DNA of 64,000 bases from Tethya wilhelma (lineage: Eukaryota; Porifera; Demospongiae; Tethyida; Tethyidae), in contig CAXIPT010000001.1 of the NCBI GenBank assembly GCA_964030475.1, positions 16,846,269-16,910,268 of the forward strand, written 5' to 3'. The position numbers were made by a program, and so were the translations under genes. This document shows positions 12,838-24,732 of this stretch, piece after piece. Below the pieces are notes generated by a model, which was not told the DNA's origin, made no database searches, and saw only the letters and a program-made list of their open reading frames with translations. The first letter of the stretch is position 1. Each line of letters opens with the position of its first letter.

Positions 12838-14549
12838 ATGATATATTCGTATGCTTCTTGTTTCTGTATTGAAGTTGGTCCCCTCCTCTCATGGGGTCTT
12901 TCTTGAGAGGTGACACCATAGGCTTGGTTCACCTCAGTGTCAACACTACCACTCTCAGTCTGGGTTGTGTTGACTCCATACACAATGTTGTGTTTCATTT
13001 CAATGCTGTCTGGTGTCTAGAGCAGGAGAATCAACTGTAGGACTCTCATGTACATCTTGACATGTGTGTGTGTGTGTAAAGCATTACATGTATGTATAGC
13101 TATAAAAAATTCTGAGGAACAAACTGTCTTTCTCTATGCAGATAAGTGGTTGACAGAACCTTCATTGTATATGCATGCAGTAGGAAATGGTGGTAATTTT
13201 ATTTGAACCACAAAATTGTTGCCGTGAAAATTCACAGTTATTTTCAGATTAAAATTACCATGCAACTAGTCCATGGCAATTTTCACCCATGACATAGTGT
13301 TACATATACCTTGAGTATTTAAGTGTCTAATGGTCAGCCACTGAAGTACAACCACCACTGAGAGAATAACTAGAACCAGTAGTAGAGCAGCTGTCCCTCC
13401 TACCACTCCTCCTACCAATGGAGCACTCACAGATTCAGGTTCTGGTTGCATTACATTAATTTCACATGTACAATTTATTTCTTCTAATCCTGCTACACAT
13501 TGGCACTCATAATCTCCAGTAATGTCATCAGGAATACAGGTTGTCCCATTCTCACAGGGATTGCTGACACAAGGATCTGAAAAAAGAAACAAATATTTAT
13601 AGAGAAAAGGCTGCATGGGAACATATATACTTTTGTACTGCTCGACAATTAAGCTTTCGATTTTCAATGACATACCCACTATACACTTGTTTCCAGCGAA
13701 TCCATCAAGACACTGAGTATAATTAGAAGAAGGGTCTTTATTCTTCTCAACGCAGACAATGTTGCCATCACTACTACAGTTGTACACTCCCTCTACTGGC
13801 TCACAAAAGATGGTACAGTCAGAGCCATAGTAGTTCTCAGAGCAGTTCACTTGAAAACTCATGGAAAGTTGTGATATGTTGTGAATCCCAGTGTAAGTTG
13901 TTTCTTCCGTCAATCCAGCTCCAAGTTGGAGTTGATCAAGGTTAATGGGAAACCTGTCTATTATTCCATCTGTCTCATTTCACATTACAGCACTGTTTCC
14001 TAAGTTACATCTATCAAATGCATCTACAAGGAACTGAATTCTTCCCTGTAAATAGTACAACAATGGTCAACATTATTTCACATTGTATGAACCTAACTCA
14101 CTGTCCATGGTGAAGTGTTGGTTACTGTGCTTGGGTTTGATGAACCAAGGAAAGGAAAAAGACTACCAGCACCACTCTCAAGAAATTTCACGTGGATTGC
14201 ATTAGTATGACTTGGAGTGAGAAAAGGGAATTCCTCACTGGGAATAGACACCAGTGATGCATTGAATGGTCTTAGAATGTAGCGAAACCTGGTATCACAT
14301 CTAAATACTCCAGTGTTCTGACAGCTCTCAGTGCATAGAGGATCATCACAACAAACTGGTACACCATTGATTCAGCACACAGACCAGTTAGGTTCCAGTA
14401 CTCATAGAAATGTACAGTGAAATTAAAATTAGCCTCTACTCTCACCTATATTTGAGAATGTTCAATTTAGTCGATTCTATCTGTACATTTCTGAACAGTA
14501 AACTTACTATGATGATACATAACAGCAGAGCCAAATAATTCACCTCCAT
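12838..14549 (-). pseudogene. Delta-like ligand pseudogene (copy F)
   Basis: All five exons are present: signal 14508-14549 (MEVNYLALLLCIII), MNNL-like about 14107-14443, MNNL-end/DSL 13676-14045, EGF/transmembrane 13310-13576, tail about 12838-13052. Three lesions are visible: a 7-nt deletion in the first cysteine cluster of the MNNL exon, a TGA in place of the Arg codon just before the conserved NET, and a 2-nt deletion near the start of the tail exon. The DSL (NYYGSDCTIFCEP) and the EGF (DPCVSNPCENG) are otherwise well kept. A second, slightly different copy of parts of this locus lies at 15,243-16,912, partly inverted. Confidence 0.8.
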
Positions 14550-14841
14550 TTTCAACCTTTAATGCACTTTGACCTTAGTCTATGACTATCCAGTTGATCA
14601 AATTCTGTGATTAATGACTTTTTTCTCAATATGTATGATTATAGAAGTGAGTGTAGTTTCACTTTTGGTCTATGAGCTACATTTTTTTACACTGCATCCA
14701 AATTTCTCTCCAATGGAACTCTCATATGCCTCTTGGATTTTTAATTTTAGTTCTGAACTATAGCCTCATTCCCAGGACTTCCCTGGCACATATTTGCGAG
14801 TTGCACATTTTGTAGGGTACAGCTATGGTTTGACCATGGTA

Positions 14842-14957
14842 CTATAGACTTACTCTTCAGACAGCTGTCTCCAATATAACCAGGAAAACATGTGGTATCA
14901 TTTGTCTCACAAACATATATTATGCTGTAAAGCAATAATAATAATAATAATAATAAT
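14842..14957 (-). pseudogene. DSL-exon end fragment plus (AAT)n microsatellite
   Basis: About 75 nt encode the terminal CFPGYIGDSCLKS segment of a Delta-like DSL exon and its GTAAGT donor, preceded by an AAT trinucleotide repeat at 14929-14957. No other exon of that copy is attached. It is the inverted partner of 15,807-15,858. Confidence 0.7.
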
Positions 14958-15242
14958 ATACCCTATAGGGTGTGCACAGTGAACTGGATAAGTTCACATT
15001 ATAAATTGGATGGCTTGATTGGCTTGCAACATACATAATGTAAAAAAATAACTTCTAGGCTGGCTTTACACTTGCTAAAATGGCAATGAACAGTCACTTG
15101 ACTATTATGATTATCATAGTAAGTCAAATCAGGCATGCAATATGTGATGAACAAGCTCTATAATCTTGATAAATAGGTGAGTGTAGAGGCTAATTTAATT
15201 TCACTATACATTTCTGTGAGTCCTGTAACCCAGCTGGTCTGN
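14958..15242. other. Intergenic ending in a gap base
   Basis: Mostly unremarkable, but 15181-15241 reads on the plus strand like the start of a mutated MNNL-like exon (GTGAGTGTAGAGGCTAAT). It stops at the single n at 15242, which I take as a collapsed assembly gap. Confidence 0.5.
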
Positions 15243-15700
15243 ATGTAGTACCCATGAAAAGAACTTACTTTGTGCTGTCAAAGTTGGCTCAACACATTCT
15301 GGTTCTCTGGAAATCCTTTTCAAGTAGGTCAGTCAGAAAGTACGTACGTACATTAGGATAAAAATGGCACTATTGTGGCTTCCCACTAGCACTCTCTACA
15401 AGTGCTGAGGAAAGTTTTTGTGAGTTTTAGGCCTTGCATGCAATTGGTAATCTGTCAGTGAGAGCCTCTTAGCAACTTTGAAGGTTTAATTTTGTTTGAC
15501 TAGATTTTTTAGTGGCCAACATTTTGTATTGTGTCCATGGGACAGTCGGCCCATTCCTACTACACGTACTACCGTACGTATGATATATTCGTATGCTTCT
15601 TGTTTCTGTATTGAAGTTGGTCCCCTCCTCTCATGGGGTCTTTCTTGAGAGGTGACACCATAGGCTTGGTTCACCTCAGTGTCAACACTACCACTCTCAG
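15243..15700. repeat. Near-identical direct copy of 12,502-12,958
   Basis: The 458 bp repeat the segment 5' and within the tail exon of copy F with about six substitutions and one extra T. It begins at the gap base and ends abruptly in the tail exon after CACTCTCAG, where inverted Delta-like sequence starts. The divergence of 1-2 % fits a second haplotype placed in the same scaffold. Confidence 0.75.
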
Positions 15701-16912
15701 TAGAGGGAGTGTACAACTGTAACAATGATGGAATCTGTGATTGTATGTGTAGGAAGGAGACAAGACACATAGAATGCTTATCTAAAGGAAGGAACCCAGC
15801 CACAAATTGTACCACATGTTTTCCTGGTTATATTGGAGACAGCTGTCTGAAGAGTAAGTCTATAGTACCATGGTCAAACCATAGCTGTACCCTACAAAAT
15901 GTGCAACTCGCAAATATGTGCCAGGGAAGTCCTGGGAATGAGGCTATAGTTCAGAACTAAAATTAAAAATCCAAGAGGCATATGAGAGTTCCATTGGAGA
16001 GAAATTTGGATGCAGTGTAAAAAAATGTAGCTCATAGACCAAAAGTGAAACTACACTCACTTCTATAATCATACATATTGAGAAAAAAGTCATTAACCAC
16101 AGAATTTGATCAACTGGATAGTCATAGACTAAGGTCAAAGTGCATTAAAGGTTGAAAATGGAGGTGAATTATTTGGCTCTGCTGTTATGTATCATCATAG
16201 TAAGTTTACTGTTCAGAAATGTACAGATAGAATCGACTAAATTGAACATTCTCAAATATAGGTGAGAGTAGAGGCTAATTTTAATTTCACTGTACATTTC
16301 TATGAGTACTGGAACCTAACTGGTCTGTGTGCTGAATCAATGGTGTACCAGTTTGTTGTGATGATCCTCTACGCACTGAGAGCTGTCAGAACACTGGAGT
16401 ATTTAGATGTGATACCAGGTTTCGCTACATTCTAAGACCATTCAATGCATCACTGGTGTCTATTCCCAGTGAGGAATTCCCTTTTCTCACTCCAAGTCAT
16501 ACTAATGCAATCCACGTGAAATTTCTTGAGAGTGGTGCTGGTAGTCTTTTTCCTTTCCTTGGTTCATCAAACCCAAGCACAGTAACCAACACTTCACCAT
16601 GGACAGTGAGTTAGGTTCATACAATGTGAAATAATGTTGACCATTGTTGTACTATTTACAGGGAAGAATTCAGTTCCTTGTAGATGCATTTGATAGACAT
16701 AACTTAGGAAACAGTGCTGTAATGTGAAATGAGACAGATGGAATAATAGACAGGTTTCCCATTAACCTTGATCAACTCCAACTTGGAGCTGGATTGACGG
16801 AAGAAACAACTTACACTGGGATTCACAACATATCACAACTTTCCATGAGTTTTCAAGTGAACTGCTCTGAGAACTACTATGACTCTGACTGTACCATCTT
16901 TTGTGAGCCAGT
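15701..16912 (+). pseudogene. Inverted partial copy of the Delta-like copy F region
   Basis: On the plus strand: the end of a DSL exon (15701-15858, CFPGYIGDSCLKS), then a signal exon 16158-16199 (MEVNYLALLLCIII), an MNNL-like exon about 16264-16606 with the same 7-nt deletion as copy F, and the first part of the DSL exon from about 16662 with the same TGA before NET. Positions pair with 13,795-14,900 as reverse complements (sum about 30,707). It stops at 16912 inside the DSL, where a retroelement begins. Shared lesions show it is the same allele lineage as copy F. Confidence 0.8.
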
Positions 16913-18970
16913 ATAATATATGAACATCCGAAAGGGTTGTAATAGCTGATTGGAATACGTAAGAAAAACAATCTTTTCAAAAGGGCAAAACAAACAGGGT
17001 CTCTGCACGACTTTCAACAATTCAAGCTAGTTAGAAACAAAGTTGTTAGCCTATTGCGTCAAAGCAAAAGAACTTCTTCTCCTCCCTCAACCCTAAATGT
17101 CCAAAAGAGTTCTGGAAGTCTATAAGAGCTATAACCCCTTCAAGCAATCTATCCACAATTCCTCCATTAGTGAATAACTCAACTAACATGCCAGTCCATC
17201 AAAGTGACGAGAAGGCTAAGCTTTTAAACAACACATTTGCTAGGCATTTTAATTGCAAGGAGCAGCCACTTAAGTTTGAAGACATAGAGCTAATAACAGA
17301 TACTGCAGTGGCTCCGCCTGACGATATTCTCTGTTCAGAAGATGAAATATATGAATTATTGTGCTCCTTAGATACAAATAAAGCTAATGGTTCAGATGAT
17401 GTTTCAGCCATGATGCTGGAAGATTGCTCATATAACACCAGTCCCCAAACCTGGTGACCATGCCGATCCATCCAACTATCGTCCAATCTCTTTATTGTCA
17501 ATCCTAAGTAAACTTCTTGAGAGACATATGGCTAACTTGATGGATAAACATCTGCTAGAAAACCATCCTATTTCTGATAATCAATGGGGTTTTTCAAAGG
17601 GCAAGTCAACTACCAGTGCCCTACTCTTTGCCACAGATAAATGGCACCGCAGTCTAGAGGAGGGTAATGATGTGTGTGTAGTGTTTTTCGACTTCCGCAA
17701 GGCATTTGACTCAGTACCTCACAGAAACCTCTTAAAAAGCTGAAATCAATGGGAATCAATCCTTATATACTGATATGGTTATCAAACTATCTTTATAACC
17801 GCTTTCAATATGTGTGTGTTGACAGTGTATCATCTTCCTTGCAACCAGTCACATCTGGAGTCCCTCAAGGTTCTGTATTGGGTCCGATCCTATTTAATAT
17901 TTACATCAATGGCATTGAAAACAGTTGTGAGACTCCTGATGGATCCATATCAATGTATGCTGATGACATTATGTTATCCAGACCACTACATACCCCTAGT
18001 GACCTACAGATAGTGCAACTAGATATTGACAGCTTAACATCCTGGTCTGACTCTAATTTCCTGGAATTTAACCCCACCAAGTGTAAATATCTAATTGTAT
18101 CAAGGAAACGGAATGCTGAAATGCACTATAACAGCACAGAATTAACTATCAAAGGGGCTGCTCTGGAAATTGTTGAAAGCTATAAATATTTGGGTGTATG
18201 GATCACATCGAATTTGTCGTGGAAGAAACAAGTAAATGAAGTCTGTCAGAAGGCAAGACAAAAGATTGGAATTTTTTACAGGACCTGCTACCGACATGCA
18301 AATCGCAGTACTATGATAAGAATATACCTTGCTTGTATTAAACCTGAACTAGAGTATGCAGTCACTGTGTGGTCACTGCACCACAAATCTCTTATATCAA
18401 TGCTTGAATCAGTACAGAAATTTGCTTTGAAGGTGTGCAGCAAGCAATGGAATGGTGCTCCCTATGAATCTCTCCTGGCCATCTTTAATCTTCCAACGCT
18501 TGAGATGAGGAGGACTTACTTACAATTAACCTACTTGTTTAATTTACTGAAGGGTAATTATTCAATTCCTTCTCCATCCCCATTTCGACTGAGACAGTTT
18601 GAGCACAACTCAAGGTCACACAGCCTAATAACAATTTCTGTCCCCTATGCTAAAACTAATTCCTACTATTTTTCTTTCTTCTGTGATGTGATGTGATTAT
18701 GGAATAGACTGCCTAGTGATATTGTTTCTGCTGATAATGTCAATAACTTTAAAACCCAACTGCTGCAGCATTTATATTGTCATGGTGTGTAATGTTAACT
18801 TGTATTAGTCTGTTGTTGTAATATTACGCATAGTCATTACTTAGTCTTTATTAATCTTTATAACTATAATATACTATATTGGGTGCACACATGTATTAGC
18901 AAGTGCTATTTGTGTTATCCATGCTGTTTAGCAAAATTATTATAAATTTAAAAAAAAATTTTAAAAAAAA
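16913..18970 (+). mobile_element. Degenerate non-LTR retrotransposon (reverse transcriptase)
   Basis: A reverse transcriptase is spread over three frames: 17170-17457, 17495-17743 and 17749-18696. Recognisable blocks in order are DEIYELLCSL, FFDFRKAFDSVPH (RT motif A), SGVPQGSVLGPILFN (motif B) and YADD (catalytic motif C, about 17958), followed by the thumb and the C-terminal YLFNLLKGNY region. No endonuclease is present, so the copy is 5'-truncated, and it is interrupted near 17430 and 17743. The 3' end is A/T-rich near 18940-18970. The style fits the CR1/Jockey/L2 superfamily, but I cannot place it more precisely. Inactive. Confidence 0.85.
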
Positions 18971-19414
18971 TGTGTCGCGACTTTGTACTAACTGGTTATT
19001 CCTTTGAAACATATACGATATACGGTAGATCTCCTTTTTCACATGGGACTGTTTTTAGAGATCACAATGTACCATAGACTTGGTTCAATTGATGATGTCC
19101 ATTGATTTAGAGGGGAAGCAATTCCACAACTCTCAGCATTATACGTACCATAGATCAGGAAATTTTTGCTCCTGAAAAGTTTCACTTGTTTAATTTTTGC
19201 CACTTACACTAGTGGCAAAAAAATTTTTAATGGCAGAAATTTTCTAATCTACAGTATACCCATGTTATAATTATTATCAATAAAATCTCATTTCAGTTGT
19301 TACATGTTGCTAAATTTTTCTATCCCTATTTATGCATGCTTATCTAAACTAGGAAAATTATATTGCTCTCAAATGAAACTGTAACAGTTAGTATATGCCA
19401 ATTTGCCTTTTAAA
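18971..19414. other. Intergenic with weak relics
   Basis: Around 19075-19145 the minus strand resembles the GGIDLPHNQ-type start of a Delta-like tail exon, too decayed to call. At 19147-19260 a short element bounded by TACCATAGAT and an imperfect complement may be another MITE. Confidence 0.35.
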
Positions 19415-19936
19415 TCAATAAATATAGTCATATTCAACTTCCTCTTCATATTGTGGTCTTTCTTGAGAGGTGACATCATAGGCTTGGTTCACCTCAGTGT
19501 CAATGTTCCCAGTCTGGGTTGTGTTGACTCGATACACAATATTTTGCTTCATTTCAATATTGTCTGGTATCATTTGAGCAGGGTTTTCCAAAACTTTCTC
19601 AGCCATAGCTGTGGGAGTGCTTTCATTCTCCAGAGGAACATCGACTATTTCGTACACTGCTGTCAGTGGCACTATGTTGTTCTTCCTTACACTTTGAGTC
19701 AACTCTAGCTGAGCTTCATTCATCTTGTCCTAGTGTAAGGATTACACATAGGACTAGTAGGGTGCTGATCAGTAGGAGTCCAACTAGCCCACCCACCGCT
19801 CCTCCAATAATTGCAACGCTAGGACCACTTTTGCCATTCTTTCTAAATCTGAGGGTTTTATGTATCAATACTATACATGTGTGTGTGTTTGTGTGTGTTT
19901 GTGTGTGTTTGTGTGTGTTTGTGTGTGTTTGTTTGT

Positions 19937-19977
<41 letters not shown>

Positions 19978-20176
19978 NCCATTTGTCCCACATTCAGCAC
20001 ACAGACCAGTTGGGTTCCAGTACTCATAGAAACGAACAGTGAAATCAAAATTAGCCTGCACACTCACCTATTGTTTGAGTATAATTTATTATGCCAAGTA
20101 AGTGTTTTTCTATTGCTGTGTGGCTGATATAACTTACTACAAAGATACAGAATAGAAGAGCCACTGAGTACTTCAT
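19415..20176 (-). pseudogene. Delta-like ligand, incomplete across an assembly gap (copy H)
   Basis: At the right, signal exon 20138-20176 (MKYSVALLFCIFV) and the first 87 nt of an MNNL-like exon (to 19981, ending in CAECGTN) are normal, then sequence stops at n (19978). At the left, a TG repeat is followed by a membrane segment (AIIGGAVGGLVGLLLIS) and a long tail at 19415-19723 with NIVYRV, NQAYDV, an extra TAVYEIV segment and a C-terminal EVEYDYIY. A 7-nt deletion relative to 21.9 kb puts membrane and tail in different frames. The left part is nearly identical to 21.66-22.27 kb and is probably the other haplotype of that locus, so the two halves may not belong together. Confidence 0.6.
19878..19977. 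repeat. TG-rich microsatellite
   Basis: Interrupted TGTGTGTT and TG units ending at the n. A longer version occurs at 22273-22423 in the paralogous position. Confidence 0.9.
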
Positions 20177-20773
20177 TTTTAGAGCTATATATGCCCTTTG
20201 ACCTTATGCACACATAACTGATCTTGCATCCTGTTTGTGTCTACTATAAACTGAAGATAGTTTAGACCAGCCATTGAAATAACCTTGATTTTCAGTTTTA
20301 GTGATATGCTTTGACCTTATTTAATTTTTGTGTTTTAACTATTCATAAAACTTGTGGTTGGCAAGCATCCAATAGAGTACCTGACCAATAATTATCACAA
20401 TTGCTCTGAGAAGATGGTATAGACTTCACATCTCCAAGTCGTCCTCAATGCACAGCCAACGATGCACTTTGACCTCAGTTACACACTGTAGATTCTGTGC
20501 TTCATGCTGGTGCACAAGCATCCAATTACATAAATACCTAACTAATACTTGTAAATGCTCTTGAGAGGTTTGGTAAGCACGCTTTACATCTCATTGTTGT
20601 TGTTACTGTATAGCTAAACATTTTCGAGGAGTAATATTTTCGCAGTAAGGCAAGTGATTTTATTTTCGAGGATTGAGCAGCCCTGCCCCATATGTTACAA
20701 TATGCTGCCAAATTTCCTTGAGTAAAATTTTTGCAGATCATTGGCGATCCACTAAAACAGCGAAATTTATACT

Positions 20774-21512
20774 ATATTATCATATTATAAGCAAAGTTTT
20801 GTGTGTCCGTCCGTGTGTGTGTTACGGGAGTTCACCGGAAGTGATGCGACCTCGAACTAAAACGCTACTTTTTCTCTGGATTGTGGAGAATACAAGCTAT
20901 GAAAAGCCTGCCTAGAGAGCTAGCTTAGATAGTGCTTGCCTAGCATAGAATCACAGGCGCTACAAATATAGCTGACTGTTTTGGAGATCGCTGACAAGGC
21001 TTACCAGTGGCGTCGGTATCCGACAAAAAAGTGTGATAGAGCAGCCAGTCTTTCACAAAAGAAGCATAGCGAGGAGAGAACTTTCGCTTCTAGGAGTCTG
21101 CTTCTCTGTCGCTGTACACGAAACACAGCTAGCCAGATAACGAGTTTCTTTGCCAGCTGATTGCAAAAATGGCGGAAGTCGGAAAAGGGTCGTTTGTGAC
21201 GTCACGTAGTGAGGTAAATTGCTGAGCTGGCCAATGCAAAGTAGCACTAAGCAGTGCATACACACATGCAGCATTGCTTCCCTTTGAGTTTCTAATTGCT
21301 TATGCCAGTATTGATGTGATTGTTGTGTGTTGCTTCAACTGCAAAGGTTGTTCTAAGCCAACCGACCATAGAAGAATATTTGTTATAATACACAATAGCT
21401 TTTCTCATCAATTTTGAGATATAGTAACTGATCCTATAAACATACACAAACAAGGAGTGGGCGAGCGAAGCGAGCCCCACTCCTTGTATATATATATTAT
21501 ATGATTATATGT
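20774..21512. mobile_element. 739-bp inserted element with 9-bp target duplication
   Basis: The flanks carry the direct repeat ATTTATACT (20765-20773 and 21513-21521), while the paralogous sequence at 34.35 kb (and 40.32 kb) reads straight through as a single ATTTATACT. So the insertion is bounded on both sides by comparison with an empty site. The ends are A/T-rich and only loosely inverted. Near the right end is a hairpin with stem AAGGAGTGGG/CCCACTCCTT (about 21453-21486). The element contains a full CRE-like TGACGTCA near 21197. No protein is evident. A 9-bp duplication is typical of Mutator-like elements; the class is my inference. Confidence 0.7.
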
Positions 21513-21960
21513 ATTTATACTCTTTGAAAATTTCTAGTTATATGATATTGTAAGTTTGTATATGCTTATCTAAACTAAGAAAAAACAACATTCCTTTCTA
21601 TTATAGATCTGTCACATGAAAGTCTTTGGATCATTGAATGTAGTCATATTCAACATCCTGTTGACCGTGACACCATAGGCTTGGTTCACCTCAGTGTCAA
21701 TGTTCCCAGTCTGGGTTGTGTTGACTCGATACACAATATTTTGCTTCATTTCAATATTGTCTGGTATCATTTGAGCAGGGTTTTCCAAAACTTTCTCAGC
21801 CATAGCTGTGGGAGTGCTTTCATTCTCCAGAGGAACATCGACTATTTCGTACACTGCTGTCAGTGGCACTATGTTGTTCTTCCTTACACTTTGAGTCAAC
21901 TCTAGCTGAGCTTCATTCATCTTGTCCCTATGTTGTAGTGTAAGGATTACACATAGGACT

Positions 21961-22147
21961 CAGGGTTTCATACAGGATTTTAAGATTGGGGGGGGAAAGA
22001 AGTAATACTGTATTGCGCGTGCCCAAATTTTTACAAGCTACGTCCACAAAAAAAAAATGCTATATAAATTTTTAAAAATCTTGGGGGGGGAAACTGAAGC
22101 TTGGGGGGGGATATCCCCCCCTTCCCCCCCTTCTGTATGAAACCCTG
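21961..22147. mobile_element. 187-bp MITE with 15-bp perfect terminal inverted repeats
   Basis: Ends are CAGGGTTTCATACAG and its exact complement. Flanks are the 5-bp direct repeat GGACT (21956-21960, 22148-22152). The near-identical sequence at 19,744-19,764 is an empty site with one GGACT. The inside is rich in G and C runs. It sits in the membrane-segment exon of copy H2. Confidence 0.9.
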
Positions 22148-22272
22148 GGACTAGTAGGGTGCTGATCAGTAGGAGTCCAACTAGCCCACCCACCGCTCCT
22201 CCAATAATTGCAATGCTAGGACCACTTTTGCCATTCTTTCTAAATCTGAGGGTTTTATGTATCAATACTATA

Positions 22273-22363
22273 CATGTGTGTGTGTTTGTGTGTGTTTGTG
22301 TGTGTTTGTGTGTGTTTGTGTGTGTTTGTGTGTGTTTGTGTGTGTTTGTGTGTGTTTGTTTGT

Positions 22364-22423
<60 letters not shown>
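22273..22423. repeat. TG-rich microsatellite
   Basis: About 150 bp of TG with interspersed TTTG units in the intron before the membrane-segment exon of copy H2. Confidence 0.95.
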
Positions 22424-22424
<1 letters not shown>

Positions 22425-23775
22425 TCAAAACTCTTTACCTTCTGTGTAATTGGTTAAAGGATTCTTGTTCCTTTCGATGCAAACCACATCACCATCTCTG
22501 CTACAGCTAAGAATTTTCTGTTACACAAATAATAGTCCCATTACCGCTACAATTGTACACTCCCTCCTTTTGCTCACAGAAAGTGGTACAGTCAGGACCA
22601 TAATAGTTCGTGGTGCAGTTGATGCACATTGATAAAATGTCACGATTCTTTTCAGCACAGATCCTATTCCCATTGCTATCACAGTTGTATACATCATCTA
22701 TTGGCTCACAGAAAGTGCTGCAATTTGGACCATAGTAGTTCTCAGGGCAGGCACATTTCACCAAAGGATTTCTATTCTCATCTATACAAATAATGTTCCC
22801 GTCATTATTACAGTTGAACACTCCCTCTACTGGATCACAGAAGGTGGTACAGTCAGAGCCATAGTAGTTCTCAGAGCAGTTCACTTGAAAACTCATGGAG
22901 AGTTGTGATATGTTGTGAATCCCAGTGTAAGTTGTTTCCTCAGTCAATCCAGCTCCAAGTTGAAATTGATCAAGGTTAATGGGAAACCTGTCTATTGTCT
23001 CATTTCTCATTACAGCACTGTTTCCAGTGTTAAATATATCAATGGTATCTACAAGGAGTTGAATTTTTCCCTAAAAATGTAATTGAAACAAAACTAGCAT
23101 GGTTAACAGGTATTTTAATTCCTAAAGTACATGGCCTGTTTGCCTTACTCTCCATGGTGAAGTGCCTGTTAGTGTGCTTGGATTTGGTGCACTGAGAAAT
23201 CCACCAGGACCAACAAAGGTCTCATGGTTCTCATTAGTTTGACTTTGAGTGAAGAAGGGAAACTCTCCAGTGTTGGATGCAGTCTCCAGTGGTGCATTGA
23301 ATGGTTTTAGAATGTAGCGAATTCTGGTATCACATCTAAATACTCCAGTGTTCTGACAGCTCTCAGTGCGTAGAGGATCATCACAACAAACTGGTACACC
23401 ATTTGTCCCACATTCAGCACACAGACCAGTTGGGTTCCAGTACTCATAGAAACGTACAGTGAAATCAAAATTAGCCTCTACACTCACCTAGTATATTTGA
23501 GAATGCCAAGTTTATTCTACTCTCTCTGTACATTACTGTATAGTAAACTTACTATGATGATACATAACAGCAGAGCCAAATAATTCACCTCCATTTTCAG
23601 GTTTTAATGCACTTTGACTTGTTGTACAAGAGCTTCTTTCTTTTATACTACATTAAATTGTATCTCTAATGAAACTTTCATATAAGCCTGTACTCCCCGT
23701 ATGGAATTGTGTATGATTGTGTATTAGTATACATAGTACATATACACTGATTATATACAGTTAAAAGTCACTTAC

Positions 23776-23814
23776 TGCTACTACCAAGAAGGCCAACAGT
23801 GTCATGTAGTACAT
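23776..23814 (-). other. Second-type signal-peptide exon (MYYM type)
   Basis: 39 nt encode MYYMTLLAFLVVA followed by GTAAGT, in phase 0, so it could splice to the same MNNL exon (23149-23487) as the MEVN signal exon 180 nt downstream. It is either an alternative first exon or the relic of a lost upstream gene. Confidence 0.5.
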
Positions 23815-24732
23815 CAATTTATTGCCAACTTGTAGCTATACTATAGCAAGGTAATCATGCTTACATTAATTTTTGTCTCATGCATTACCGCTAATAAATA
23901 GCCTTATATGAACTACTCTGCACGTGTATGTAACCATGATATAACTGAATGTTGTTTTACTAAACTCCTTTCCTAATACAACTGTGGTTGTCTTGCACCA
24001 TTGATTAGTTTCCTTTTAACTGCATGGTGTTGTTGTGTATGCATGTGTGTTTGTTTGCCATTGCCTAGCAAACAAAGTTTTTATAGGCTAATTGCCGGTT
24101 ACTGGCTGGGTGGAGGTGACAATAGAGTAGCTAGGGGTCACAGGGGGTCAATGGCAAAAAAAAAATAGTTGCATGCCCTTAAGTGGGCAGCACTCGACCA
24201 TGCATCGAGTGCTGCCCACTTAAGGGTCATGCAACTATAATAAGCATGCTAATGGTTTGCATTGCTTCCATTTTGATGTCACTCACTTAACAGTAGCTTA
24301 TTGTACAAATACACATGCAATGTTAATTTTTATATCCATATAGTATAGTATGTGATAGCAGCTGCTATGCAGCTATAACTAGCAGGCTAATCTTGCTTAC
24401 ATTTTGTCTCACTATAGCTAATAGTCTTATATGGACTATGTTGTACATTGTAACCACAATGTAACTGAATGTTGTTTCACTAAACTCCTTTCCTAGTGAC
24501 AGCTATGGTTGTCTTGCACCAATGACAACAATTACTTTCCTTTTTCAGTTGATGTTTTTATACATATATGCATGTGTGTATATGCTTGGAAATGAGTTGA
24601 AGTTTTCCATTTTAATTGATGTTAGTCGCTTAAAGGTACAAATGCACAATGTCAATAATATTATTTTATATCCCTGAGTCCATATAGTATGTGATAGTAT
24701 GTATGCATCTCTATTCTCTATCACACTGTTCA
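23815..24732. other. Intergenic with a strong hairpin
   Basis: Contains a near-perfect 32-bp inverted repeat at 24166-24237 (arms TAGTTGCATG... around a 7-nt loop). The rest is AT-rich and resembles 27.05-27.4, 31.5-31.9 and 37.5-37.9 kb, i.e. a repeated spacer of the array. Confidence 0.7.

Larger units (their letters stand above)
21612..23594 (-). pseudogene. Delta-like ligand pseudogene with three DSL repeats (copy H2)
   Basis: Signal exon 23553-23594 (MEVNYLALLLCIII), MNNL-like exon 23149-23487 and a long DSL exon from 23070 are intact at first. The exon holds three successive DSL-type units (NYYGSDC, NYYGPNC, NYYGPDC, each with a TFC) and a remnant of a fourth after a premature stop at about 22507. 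No EGF exon is seen. After a TG repeat comes a membrane segment of the AIIGGAVGG type, interrupted by a small transposon (21961-22147), then a tail whose second tyrosine region ends in a frameshift (reads VTVNRML instead of VTSQERP). A non-functional member, but it shows how DSL units were multiplied. Confidence 0.75.

Noticed and set aside
17810..18013. Overlapping frame within the retroelement
   Set aside because: Shadow of the reverse-transcriptase frame that carries the YADD motif.
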